From: Lysobacteraceae bacterium
GTDB taxonomy: Bacteria; Pseudomonadota; Gammaproteobacteria; Xanthomonadales; Xanthomonadaceae
DNA: 19,688 nucleotides
Reading direction: 5' to 3'
Assembly (NCBI GenBank): GCA_004173415.1
Contig: SEHC01000070.1
Span: 1-19,688, forward strand
The notes under the pieces are model-generated. The model ran no database searches. It saw nothing but the letters and a program-made list of their open reading frames with translations, and was not told the DNA's origin. Of this stretch, positions 1 through 7,915 are shown in pieces; the first letter of the stretch is position 1, and each line of letters opens with the position of its first letter. A program made the translations under genes and the position numbers.

Positions 1-1089
1 CCCACCCACGGCAACGCGATCGAGTTGCTGGACGACTACGACGCCTCGCTGCAGGCCCTGCTGGACGACATCGAGGGCGCGCGCGAACGCGTGCACCTGC
101 TGTACTACCTGCTGCACGACGACGAGGTCGGCGAAGCGGTCTGCAGCAGCCTCGAACGCGCCGCCGCACGCGGGGTGCAGTGCAGGGTGCTGCTGGACGC
201 GGTCGGCGCCAAGCGCGGGCTGCGGCGCTATGCCCGGCGCCTGCGCGCGGCCGGGGTCGACCTGCGGGTGATGCTGCCCGGCGGCCTGCGCTGGCGGCGC
301 AGCGGGCGCATGGACCTGCGCAACCATCGCAAGCTCGCGGTGATCGACACCGGCGCCGGCTACATCGGATCGCAGAACCTGGCCACGGCGCGGTTCGTCG
401 AAGGCTTCCCCAACCGCGAACTGGTCGCGCGGGTGCAGGGCCCGGTGGTGGCGCACCTGGAAGGGGTGTTTGCCAGCGACTGGTTCATCGAGACCGGCAA
501 GCGGCTGCAGGTGCAGCCCAGCCCGGCCGTGGCCGGCGCAAACGCGGCCATGCAGCTGCTGCCCAGCGGCCCGGCCTATCCGTTCGAGAACGCGCGCGAC
601 GTGGTCAATGCGCTGATCCACCTGGCCCGACGCCGGGTGGTGCTGACCACCCCGTATTTCGTGCCCGACGACGCCACCCTCAGCGCCCTGCGCATCGCCG
701 CGCTCTCGGGCGTGGAGGTACAGCTGATCCTGTCGGCCAGCAACAACCAGCGGCTGACCGCGTGGGCGCAGGATTCCTTCTACGACGAGCTGCTGGCCAG
801 CGGGGTGCGGATCGCGCTGTACCGGCCGCAGTTCCTCCATGCCAAGCACCTGAGCGTCGACGATTCGATCGCGGTGGTCGGTTCGATCAACCTGGACATC
901 CGCTCGTTCGCGCTCAATGCCGAGATCGGCCTGCTCTGCTATGACCCGGAGCTGGTCGCGCGGATGCGCCGGATCGAAGCCGGCTACCTGGCCGATTCAC
1001 AGCCACTGGACCTGCGCGAATGGCGCCGGCGACCGGCCTGGCGGCGCAGCCGCGAAGGCATCGCGCGGCTGGCCGATTCGCTGATGTAG
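1..1089 (+). CDS. cls: Cardiolipin synthase, ClsA-like (5' end outside window)
   Basis: Phospholipase D superfamily enzyme that joins phosphatidyl groups to make cardiolipin at the inner membrane. The frame is open from base 1 (PTHGNAIELLDDYD), so the start and the N-terminal membrane segments lie upstream; the TTG at 25 is not the true start. Both HKD catalytic motifs are present: HRKLAVID with its His codon at 324-326, and HAKHLSVDD with its His codon at 838-840. Other ClsA-like segments are ASDWFIETGKR, TTPYFVPDD and VGSINLDIRSFALNAEI. The order and spacing match the C-terminal two thirds of E. coli ClsA from memory. The stop is TAG at 1087-1089. The next gene starts 25 bases on, on the same strand, apparently from its own promoter. 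A different PLD-family phosphatidyltransferase is possible but less likely. Confidence 0.9.
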   Translation, partial: PTHGNAIELLDDYDASLQALLDDIEGARERVHLLYYLLHDDEVGEAVCSSLERAAARGVQCRVLLDAVGAKRGLRRYARRLRAAGVDLRVMLPGGLRWRRSGRMDLRNHRKLAVIDTGAGYIGSQNLATARFVEGFPNRELVARVQGPVVAHLEGVFASDWFIETGKRLQVQPSPAVAGANAAMQLLPSGPAYPFENARDVVNALIHLARRRVVLTTPYFVPDDATLSALRIAALSGVEVQLILSASNNQRLTAWAQDSFYDELLASGVRIALYRPQFLHAKHLSVDDSIAVVGSINLDIRSFALNAEIGLLCYDPELVARMRRIEAGYLADSQPLDLREWRRRPAWRRSREGIARLADSLM

Positions 1090-1102
1090 CGACGCCCTCG
1101 CC

Positions 1103-1108
1103 TACAAT
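1103..1108 (+). promoter_or_regulatory. TACAAT -10 element, probable leaderless start
   Basis: TACAAT, one mismatch from TATAAT, ends 6 bases before the ATG at 1115 of the FAD/NAD(P)-binding protein. No Shine-Dalgarno sequence fits between them. A transcript starting about 7 bases after the hexamer would begin at or next to the ATG, that is, be leaderless. A -35 box is not convincing: the hexamer 17 bases upstream is GCTGAT. Inference from spacing only. Confidence 0.5.
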
Positions 1109-1114
1109 ACGGCG

Positions 1115-2500
1115 ATGACAGAAACACTCCCCACGCGCGATTTCGACGTCGCCCTGATCGGAGGCGGCGCGGGCGGCGTGCTGTGCGCGCTGCACCTGCT
1201 GCGCCTGGCCGCCACGCCGCTGCGCATCGCGTTGGTCGAGCCGGCCTCCACGCTGGCCCAGGGCGTGGCCTATGCGACCCGCCATGCCGAGCACCTGCTC
1301 AACGTGCCGGCGCGCAGGATGAGCGCATTCGACGACCGTCCCGACGACTTCGTCGATTTCCTGGTGGAAGGCGAAGGCGAGTCCGCGCGCGCGACCCTGG
1401 CCGTGTCGTATGCCGAGCGGCGTCGCTACGGCGACTACCTGCGCGAACGGCTGGCGCAGGCCCGCGCGGCGAGCCCCGCGATCCTGGAGGTGCACACCGA
1501 TCGAGTCCTCGGCATCGAGCCCGGCCAGGGCCACTTCGAGCTTGCGCTGGAATCCGGCCCGCGCCTGCGCGCCACCGCGGTGCTGGTGGCGGTGGGCAAC
1601 AACCCCAGGCCGCTGCCGGCACGCGGCGCCAGCGGCCTGCTCCCCGGCACGGTCCTGGAGGCCTGGGATTTCGACGCGATCAAGGCGATCCCTGGCGATG
1701 CCGAGGTCTGCATCGCCGGTTCCGGCCTGAGCATGGTCGACACCGTGCTGAGCCTGGCTGCGAACGGCCACCGTGGACGCCTGCACGTGCTTTCCCGCCA
1801 TGCCCTGCTGCCGCTGCCGCACGCCCAGGTGCATGCCGGCGCAGGGCTCGACGCCGCCGCGCTGCTGCCGCTGTCGTTGCGCCAGCGCATGCGCGCGCTG
1901 CGCGACGGCGCGCGCGAGGCAGCGGCGCAGGGCCTGCCCTGGCAGGCGGTGCTGGAAACGGTGCGGCCGCAGGTGCAGGCGCTGTGGCGGACGCTGTCGC
2001 GCGAGGACCAGCGCCGCTTCCTGCGCCACGTGGTCCGCTACTGGGACGTCCACCGGCACCGGATCGCGCCACAGGTGCATGCACGCCTGCAGCAGCTGCA
2101 GGACAGCGGACAGTTGCGCTTGCACCGCGGCCGCCTGCAGACCGTGGCCGCCGAGGGTGGCCGGGTGCGGGTCAGCCTGACCCTGCGCGACCGGCGCAGC
2201 CTGGAGCTCGACGCGGACCGGGTGGTCAATGCCACCGGGGTGGAAATGCGCGCCCAGCTGATGCGCAATCCGCTGTTGTCCGACCTGCTCGGCAAGGGCC
2301 TGGCCCGGCCCGGACCCCATGGCATCGGTCTGGACAGCAGCGACGAGGGGGAACTCGTCGATGCGCGCGGCGTGATCCTGCCAGGCGTGCTGGTGCTGGG
2401 CAGCCTGCGCATCGGCAGCCTCTGGGAAAGCATTGCCGTGCCGGAGCTGCGCGGCCAGGCCGAACGCGCCGCGCGACGCCTGCTGGCGCAAACCGGGTAA
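1115..2500 (+). CDS. FAD/NAD(P)-binding protein (YdhS-like, NAD_binding_9)
   Basis: Flavoprotein-like protein of 461 residues. The N-terminus carries a Rossmann dinucleotide-binding motif, DVALIGGGAGGVLCALHLLR (residues about 10-29), followed by an acidic strand end (ALVEP) and then GVAYATRHAEHLLNVPARRMSAF, which is typical of the NAD_binding_9 family that includes E. coli YdhS. A second dinucleotide-binding stretch, VCIAGSGLSMVDTVLSL, lies near residues 197-213, and VVNATGVEM is a late FAD-contact-like motif. No signal peptide or membrane segment is seen. Substrate and pathway are unknown; the family is often called uncharacterised oxidoreductase. The ATG at 1115 is chosen because it sits directly after a -10-like element and there is no alternative start with a ribosome site. 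Length is usual for the family. Confidence 0.85.
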   Translation: MTETLPTRDFDVALIGGGAGGVLCALHLLRLAATPLRIALVEPASTLAQGVAYATRHAEHLLNVPARRMSAFDDRPDDFVDFLVEGEGESARATLAVSYAERRRYGDYLRERLAQARAASPAILEVHTDRVLGIEPGQGHFELALESGPRLRATAVLVAVGNNPRPLPARGASGLLPGTVLEAWDFDAIKAIPGDAEVCIAGSGLSMVDTVLSLAANGHRGRLHVLSRHALLPLPHAQVHAGAGLDAAALLPLSLRQRMRALRDGAREAAAQGLPWQAVLETVRPQVQALWRTLSREDQRRFLRHVVRYWDVHRHRIAPQVHARLQQLQDSGQLRLHRGRLQTVAAEGGRVRVSLTLRDRRSLELDADRVVNATGVEMRAQLMRNPLLSDLLGKGLARPGPHGIGLDSSDEGELVDARGVILPGVLVLGSLRIGSLWESIAVPELRGQAERAARRLLAQTG

Positions 2501-2520
2501 CCGGCAAGGCAATGCCGCCA

Positions 2521-2537
2521 CCAGGCCCCCGGCCTGG
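2521..2537 (+). repeat. Perfect GC hairpin after FAD gene, possible terminator
   Basis: CCAGGCC-CCC-GGCCTGG is a perfect 7-base stem with a 3-base loop, 20 bases after the stop at 2500. It is followed by further GC-rich palindromic sequence (GGCCGGCGCCGGC) and no T-run. It could weaken read-through into the kinase gene, but it lacks the U-tract of a standard intrinsic terminator. Confidence 0.4.
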
Positions 2538-2581
2538 TCCGGCCGGCGCCGGCAGGGCTTAAACTCGCCCATTCCTGGATG

Positions 2582-2587
2582 AAGGGA
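2582..2587 (+). promoter_or_regulatory. RBS supporting TTG start of the kinase
   Basis: AAGGGA lies 8 bases before the TTG at 2596. The ATG at 2579 and the GTG at 2591 are in a different frame, so TTG is the only start consistent with this site and with the first membrane segment. Confidence 0.6.
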
Positions 2588-2595
2588 CGGGTGCA

Positions 2596-5500
2596 TTGGT
2601 TTCCAGCTGGGTCCTGCTGTTGGTCTCCCTCGGTTATGCCGCGATCCTGTTCTCCGTGGCGTGGTGGGGGGACCGGCGTCCGATGTACCCGGACCGGCCG
2701 TGGCTGCGGCCGGTGGTCTACAGCCTGGCCCTGGCGGTGTACTGCTCGTCGTGGACCTTCTACGGCGCGGTCGGCAGCGCGGTACGCAACGGCATCGGCT
2801 ACCTGCCGATCTACCTGGGTCCGCTGCTGCTGCTGCTGTTCGGCTGGCGCATCATCGAACGCCTGGCCCTGATCGCGCGCAGCCAGAACACCGTCTCCAT
2901 CGCCGACTTCATCTCCTCCCGTTACGGCCGCTCGCGGCGGCTGGCGGCCCTGGTCACGGTGATCGCCCTGATCGGCGTGGTGCCGTACCTGGCGCTGCAA
3001 TACAAGGCGGTGGCGCTGAGCCTGGGCGTGCTCACCGGCAACGGCGTCGGCAACACCGGCTTCTTCACCGACCCGGCCTTGTACGTGGCCCTGCTGATGG
3101 CGCTGTTCGCGGCCCTGTTCGGCACCCGCCAGGTGGATGCAACCGAACACCACCACGGCATGATGCTGGCCATCGCCCTGGAGTCGGTGGTCAAGCTGGT
3201 GGCGATGATCGCGGTGGGCGTGTTCGCCTGGCTGTGGCTGGAAGGCCGCTCGCTGCGCGTGGCCGATTCGGCGCGGACCCTGTTCGAGAATGCGCCGCCG
3301 GTCGGCTTCCTTACCCAGACCCTGCTCGGTTTCCTCGCCATCGTCTGCCTGCCGCGCCAGTTCCACGTGGCGGTGGTCGAATGCGGCGACGTCGGCGACG
3401 TGCGCAAGGCGCGCTGGATGTTCGGCGCCTACCTCGTCCTGATCTCGGTGATGGTGGTGCCGATCGCGGCGGCCGGGGTGGCAATGTTCGGCGTGGACAG
3501 CAGCGTGGCCAGCGACACCTTCGTCCTGGCCCTGCCGCTGAACGCCGGCAGCAACGCGGTGGCGCTGGCTGCTTACGTCGGCGGCTTCTCGGCGGCGACC
3601 GGCATGGTCATCGTGGCCAGCATCGCCCTGGCGACCATGGTCAGCAACGACCTGGTGATGCCGGTGCTGCTGCGCCGCGGCTGGGCCGAACGCCATGCCG
3701 AGGCCGACGTGGCCACCCGCGTGCTGTGGGTGCGGCGCATCGCGATCCTGATGCTGGCGCTGTGCGCCTATGCCTACTACCGGACCAGCAGCAACGACAG
3801 CTCGCTTGCCTCGTACGGCCTGATCGCCTTCGTCGCGGTGGCCCAGTTCGCGCCCGGGCTGATCGGCGGCCTGTACTGGCGCGGGGCCAGCCGGCGCGGG
3901 GTGGAGATCGGCATGCTGGTCGGCTTCGCCACCTGGATCTACACCCTGCTGTTGCCGACCCTGTCGGCCTCCGGCTGGCTGGGGCCGGAATGGCTGCAGA
4001 CCGGGCCTTGGGGCATGCACTGGCTGCGTCCGCAGCAGCTGTTCAACCTGACCGGCTGGGATCCGCTGACCCACGGCACCTTCTGGTCGATGCTACTCAA
4101 TACCGCGGTGATGATGCTGGTGTCGGCGCGCTGGCGCCCCAGCGTCGACGAGCGCCTGCGCATCGCCCCGTTCCTGGATCCGTACGCGCAGCGCCGCACC
4201 CTGGTCGCCGGCGAGTGGCCGGGCAACGTGCGCGTGTCGGACCTGCTGTCGCTGGCCGAGCGCGTCGTCGGCGAGCGCCATGCGCGCCGCGCCTTCGCCG
4301 AACAGGCCTCGATGCTCGACCGGGAGCTGCAGCCGGCCGCCATCGCCGATCGCGCCTGGGTCCAGTTCACCGAACGCCTGCTGGCCGCGGCCATCGGCGC
4401 GGCCTCGGCGCGGCTGGTGCTGACCAGCGTGTTGCGCGGCTCGGGCATGGAACTGGGCGAAGTGGTCGCGGTGCTGGACGAAGCCGGACAGGAGCTGCGC
4501 TTCAACCGCGAGATCCTGTCCACCACCCTGGAGAACATCAGCGCCGGGGTCAGCGTGGTCGATCCGGACATGCGCCTGGTGGCCTGGAACCGGCGCTACC
4601 AGGAAATGTTCGGCTATCCGCTGGGCATGCTGTACCTGGGGCGGCCGGTCGCCGACCTGATCCGCTACAACGCAGAGCGCGGCGAACTGGGCGAGGGCGA
4701 CCGCGAGCAGCAGGTCGCCAAGCGCATGAAGTACATGCGCGCCGGTTCTCCGCACGTGTTCGAACGCGTGCGCAGCGATGGCACGGTGATCGAGATGCGC
4801 GGGCAGTCGTTGCCCGGCGGCGGCTATGTCACCAGCTACAACGACATCACCGACTTCAAGCGCGCCGAGAACGCGCTGCTGGAAGCCAACGAGAACCTGG
4901 AACAGCGCGTGGCCGACCGCAGCCGCGAGGCCGAGGCCGCGCAGCAATCCAAGACCCGTTTCCTCGCCGCGATCAGCCATGACGTGCTGCAGCCGTTGAA
5001 CGCGGCGCGGCTGTTCACTTCAGCGCTGCGCGACAGCGACCAGGTCGGCGAACAGCAGCACCTGGCCGAACGCATCGATGCTTCGCTGCGCGCGGCCGAG
5101 GAGTTGCTCGACGGCCTGCTGGACGTCTCCCGGCTGGATGCCGGCGGCATGCAGACCGAGCTCAGCGATTTCGATGTCGCCGCACTGCTGCGTGAACTGG
5201 CCGCGCAGTACGCGCCGGTCGCCGCCGGCCGCGGGCTGGACCTGCGCGTGCACGCCCGCGCGCTGCCGGTGCGCAGCGACCGCCACCTGCTGCGGCGGGT
5301 GCTGCAGAACCTGATCGCCAACGCCCTGCGCTACACCCGCCAGGGGCGGATCGTGCTCGGCGCGCGCCCGCGCGGCGACAGCGTGGAGCTGCAGGTGTGG
5401 GACACCGGCCCGGGCATCCCCGAGCACCACATGCGCCAGATCTTCGAGGAATTCCATCGCTACCAGCAGCCGTTCGACTGGGGCGAGCGTGGCCTGGGCC

Positions 5501-6039
5501 TGGGCCTGTCGATCTGCCAGAGCATTTCGCGCCTGCTCGACCATGCGCTGGATGCGCGCAGCCTGGTCGGCCACGGCAGCATGTTCTCGATCACCGTGCC
5601 GCGTGCCGCGCTGGCCACCGACATCGCAAGGGTCCCGCCGGCGCCTGCCGCCGATTCGCTGGCCGGACTGCGGGTGCTCTGCGTGGACAACGACGAGGAG
5701 ATCCTCGACGGCATGCGCGCCCTGCTGGGCCGCTGGCAGGTCGAGGTGATCACCGCGGCGACGGTGGACGAGGCCTTGCGCAAGATCGAAACGGCACCGG
5801 CGGTGATGCTGGTCGATTTCCACCTGCACGACCGGCTGGATGGGCTGGAAACGCTGGATGCACTGCGGCTGGCCAGCGCCAACCCGATCGCCGGCGCGTT
5901 GCTGACCGCCGACGGGCGCGCCGAACTCAAGCAGCAGGCGCGCGATCGCGGCTACCACCTGCTGACCAAGCCGGTGAAGCCGGCCTCGCTGAGGGCGTTC
6001 CTCGCCGCGCACCACAGCGTGATCGCAACGGAGTCGTAG
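2596..6039 (+). CDS. Hybrid sensor histidine kinase with SSS-type sensor, PAS and REC domains
   Basis: A 1147-residue membrane kinase built like CbrA-family proteins. Residues about 1-520 hold some 12-13 hydrophobic segments resembling a sodium:solute symporter (PutP/SSS family). A PAS domain covers about 636-757 (ENISAGVSVVDPDMRLVAWN to SYNDITDFKRAE). A short coiled coil (758-785) leads to a HisKA domain with phospho-acceptor His795 in ISHDVLQPLNAARLF. The ATPase domain shows an N box (LQNLIANALRYT), DTGPGIP and GLGLGLSICQS. The C-terminal receiver has LCVDNDEE and probable phospho-acceptor Asp1074 in LVDFHLHD. TTG start with AAGGGA 8 bases upstream. No DNA-binding response regulator lies next to it, so the output partner must be elsewhere. 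The ligand is unknown; amino acid or other nutrient sensing is inferred from CbrA only. Full length, no defect seen. Confidence 0.9.
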   Translation: MVSSWVLLLVSLGYAAILFSVAWWGDRRPMYPDRPWLRPVVYSLALAVYCSSWTFYGAVGSAVRNGIGYLPIYLGPLLLLLFGWRIIERLALIARSQNTVSIADFISSRYGRSRRLAALVTVIALIGVVPYLALQYKAVALSLGVLTGNGVGNTGFFTDPALYVALLMALFAALFGTRQVDATEHHHGMMLAIALESVVKLVAMIAVGVFAWLWLEGRSLRVADSARTLFENAPPVGFLTQTLLGFLAIVCLPRQFHVAVVECGDVGDVRKARWMFGAYLVLISVMVVPIAAAGVAMFGVDSSVASDTFVLALPLNAGSNAVALAAYVGGFSAATGMVIVASIALATMVSNDLVMPVLLRRGWAERHAEADVATRVLWVRRIAILMLALCAYAYYRTSSNDSSLASYGLIAFVAVAQFAPGLIGGLYWRGASRRGVEIGMLVGFATWIYTLLLPTLSASGWLGPEWLQTGPWGMHWLRPQQLFNLTGWDPLTHGTFWSMLLNTAVMMLVSARWRPSVDERLRIAPFLDPYAQRRTLVAGEWPGNVRVSDLLSLAERVVGERHARRAFAEQASMLDRELQPAAIADRAWVQFTERLLAAAIGAASARLVLTSVLRGSGMELGEVVAVLDEAGQELRFNREILSTTLENISAGVSVVDPDMRLVAWNRRYQEMFGYPLGMLYLGRPVADLIRYNAERGELGEGDREQQVAKRMKYMRAGSPHVFERVRSDGTVIEMRGQSLPGGGYVTSYNDITDFKRAENALLEANENLEQRVADRSREAEAAQQSKTRFLAAISHDVLQPLNAARLFTSALRDSDQVGEQQHLAERIDASLRAAEELLDGLLDVSRLDAGGMQTELSDFDVAALLRELAAQYAPVAAGRGLDLRVHARALPVRSDRHLLRRVLQNLIANALRYTRQGRIVLGARPRGDSVELQVWDTGPGIPEHHMRQIFEEFHRYQQPFDWGERGLGLGLSICQSISRLLDHALDARSLVGHGSMFSITVPRAALATDIARVPPAPAADSLAGLRVLCVDNDEEILDGMRALLGRWQVEVITAATVDEALRKIETAPAVMLVDFHLHDRLDGLETLDALRLASANPIAGALLTADGRAELKQQARDRGYHLLTKPVKPASLRAFLAAHHSVIATES

Positions 6040-6045
6040 CGGCGC

Positions 6046-6072
6046 TTGCGGTGGACCCGGGCTTGTCCGCAA
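6046..6072 (+). terminator. Bulged hairpin between convergent genes
   Basis: TTGC (6046-6049) and GGAC (6053-6056) pair with GTCC (6065-6068) and GCAA (6069-6072). This gives an 8-base stem with a 3-base bulge and an 8-base loop, just after the kinase stop at 6039. There is no T-run after it. The rest of the 136-base gap (6040-6175) holds a second copy of GCTTGCGG (6149-6156) and a GCACG/CGTGC pair near the end of the opposing gene; nothing else is recognisable. Confidence 0.35.
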
Positions 6073-6175
6073 CCAAAGGACGCCTCCGGGCAAGGGCGGA
6101 TCTACGAATGGGGGAAAGCATCCGCGCGAGTCTCGATCCAGCGGCACGCTTGCGGGCGAGCCTGGATCCCTCGTG

Positions 6176-7048
6176 CTATCTCGAGAACGCGAGCACCGCC
6201 TCGGCGACCCGCTCCGCCGCCTCCCACTGCGGATAGTGGCCGATGCCCGGCAGCTCGACCACGTCCGCGTCCGGCACCAGTTCGCGATAACGCCGGGCCA
6301 TGTGCGCGCCGGACACCGGATCGTCCAGGCCCACGACCAGCCGCAACGGCATCGGCGCCCGGACCAGCGCGTCGACCCAGCGCGCGCGATGGCGCTCCCG
6401 TTCGCCCATGTAGTGGAGCAGTCGTCCCATCAGCGCGCGGCCGCCGTTGTGTTCGATCAGCGACCAGAAGCGGCCCAGCTCGGCCGTGTCGGGCCGGCTG
6501 CCGGCGCCGAATATCGCGCTGAAGCTGCGGCCGAAGGCGCGCGGGTTGAACAGGCGCAGCAGCACCGGCGCCAGCGGCGAGCGCAGCAGCTTCTGGATCG
6601 GGCGCGCGCGATGGGTTTCCGGGAACAGGCCGCCGTTGAGCAGGCAGACCGTGCCCAGGCGCAGGCCCGGCTCATTGGATGATTGGCGTTGCTGCTGGCG
6701 CGCGATCAGCTCCTGGGCGACGGTGTCGCCGTAATCGTGGGCCAGCAGGTGCACGGTGTTCACCCCGAGCGCGGCAAGCAGCGCTTCCACGCGCGTGGCC
6801 TGGCCGTGGATCGAATAGACGTATCGGCGCGGTTTATCGGAGAACCCGAAGCCGAGCAGGTCAGGTGCGATCAGGCGATAACGATCGGCCAGAAGCGGCC
6901 ACAGCCGGTGCCAGTCCCACGATGCGGTCGGATAGCCGTGCAGGCACAGCAGGACCGGACCGTCACCCTGGTCGCGGTAGAAGGACCTGTACCCGTCGTG
7001 TTCGAAGAAGCTGCCGGCCGCGAGCCATTGCCCCAGTGCGTCATCCAT
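6176..7048 (-). CDS. MEST/PEG1-like alpha/beta hydrolase
   Basis: A 290-residue alpha/beta-fold hydrolase. The oxyanion-side motif LCLHGYPTASWDW is at residues 35-47. The nucleophile elbow LLAHDYGDTVAQEL puts Asp105 at the nucleophile position, as in haloalkane dehalogenases and epoxide hydrolases, rather than Ser. A late acid (GLDDPV, about 242-243) and catalytic His271 (GIGHYPQ) complete a triad. LLGFGFSDKP and NGGLFPETHR closely match eukaryotic MEST/PEG1 and its bacterial relatives, from memory. The substrate is unknown for this group. The start at 7048 is preferred over the ATG at 7093: GGGGAA lies 7 bases upstream of it, and the 15 extra residues look unrelated to the family. It ends convergent with the kinase; the TonB-like gene lies upstream on the same strand. 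Confidence 0.85.
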   Translation of the reverse strand: MDDALGQWLAAGSFFEHDGYRSFYRDQGDGPVLLCLHGYPTASWDWHRLWPLLADRYRLIAPDLLGFGFSDKPRRYVYSIHGQATRVEALLAALGVNTVHLLAHDYGDTVAQELIARQQQRQSSNEPGLRLGTVCLLNGGLFPETHRARPIQKLLRSPLAPVLLRLFNPRAFGRSFSAIFGAGSRPDTAELGRFWSLIEHNGGRALMGRLLHYMGERERHRARWVDALVRAPMPLRLVVGLDDPVSGAHMARRYRELVPDADVVELPGIGHYPQWEAAERVAEAVLAFSR

Positions 7049-7055
7049 CGGCACG

Positions 7056-7061
7056 TTCCCC
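7056..7061 (-). promoter_or_regulatory. RBS deciding the hydrolase start
   Basis: On the minus strand this reads GGGGAA, 7 bases upstream of the ATG at 7048. No comparable site precedes the longer in-frame ATG at 7093. Confidence 0.5.
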
Positions 7062-7117
7062 GCCTGCTGGTCGGAATCGATCGGAGATGGCACGCATCCG
7101 CAATGCCATGGGTGTTC

Positions 7118-7915
7118 TCAGCGGATCTCGATCGGCGAGGTGTTGCGCCGCACCCTGCTTCCCCGGATCTCGATGGCATCGGCGCATGCCGGCTGCCCCG
7201 CCACCCTGGGCAGTGATCCGTCCCATTGGCAGGCCCATCCGTCGGGCAACCCCGGCGCCGCGCTGTCGTGCGCGCAGCTCGATGGCGTCCTGCAGGTTTC
7301 GACCGCGAACAGGATCGGCCATTGCATGACCACCTCAACCGGCTGCCCGGCCAGAAACTGGGGCTCAAGCTTCCATTGCCTGGCGGCCGCCAGCACCGGT
7401 CCGGAAAATTCCTCGCGGGTGGCGTGCACGATCCGCGCCGACAGGACCCGGCCGTCGCCGCCAATGCGCGTTTCGAGCAAGGCCGCTCCGGAAATGTCGC
7501 CCCGGATCATTGCCGGCGGATAGTGCGGAACGGCACGGGCGAGGAAACGCGGCGCCACCTGCAGCGACTCCACGTCGATTGCATAGGCGTCCCCCGCCAT
7601 CGGGGTGAGCACCAGTTGCCCGCCCAGCTGCGAGCGCGCCACCTGTCCGGGCAACTGGTCGCGCGCCGGCAGCAGCTTGATTCCGCCCAGCTTCCCGCGC
7701 ACCCACTCCTGCAACTGGGGGGCGATCCCGCGGACCTCGCCCGCGCGGACGCCGCCGGCCGGGTCAACCTCGATTTCGGCGCTGAAGGAAAGCTTCCGCA
7801 CTGCGCTTTCCTTCCCGGCCTCGGCAGTCTCGGCGGCTCCAGCGCCGACTGCCGCCGCAAGCAGCGCGCAGAAGGCTGCGCCGATTGCGCCCGCGGAATG
7901 AAGACGCCGGCTCAT
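7118..7915 (-). CDS. Secreted TonB C-terminal-domain protein with Cys-rich tail
   Basis: A 265-residue protein. Residues 1-28 look like a signal peptide or membrane anchor (arginines, then a hydrophobic run ending AGA). Residues about 128-206 fit a TonB C-terminal domain: ARAVPHYPPAMIRGDISG, then a strand pattern with GGDGRVLSARIV and AARQWKLEPQ. Such domains contact TonB-dependent outer-membrane receptors or act as stand-alone periplasmic modules. No Pro/Lys-rich spanning linker and no ExbBD neighbours are seen, so it is probably not the main TonB. After the domain comes a 59-residue tail with four cysteines (208, 214, 229, 244), which could form two disulfides. The ATG overlaps the AMP nucleosidase stop (ATGA at 7912-7915), indicating translational coupling. 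The frame also runs open further upstream through the nucleosidase, but that part is not coding in this frame. Confidence 0.8.
   Translation of the reverse strand: MSRRLHSAGAIGAAFCALLAAAVGAGAAETAEAGKESAVRKLSFSAEIEVDPAGGVRAGEVRGIAPQLQEWVRGKLGGIKLLPARDQLPGQVARSQLGGQLVLTPMAGDAYAIDVESLQVAPRFLARAVPHYPPAMIRGDISGAALLETRIGGDGRVLSARIVHATREEFSGPVLAAARQWKLEPQFLAGQPVEVVMQWPILFAVETCRTPSSCAHDSAAPGLPDGWACQWDGSLPRVAGQPACADAIEIRGSRVRRNTSPIEIR

Noticed and set aside
914..2596. Minus-strand open frame of 560 residues opposite the FAD protein
   Set aside because: Low-complexity shadow with no motif; the plus-strand gene has clear dinucleotide-binding signatures.
2038..4074. Long minus-strand open frame (678 residues) opposite the kinase gene
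   Set aside because: Its translation is rich in His, Gln, Asp and Arg without domains, typical of an antisense shadow in high-GC DNA, and it crosses the true genes.
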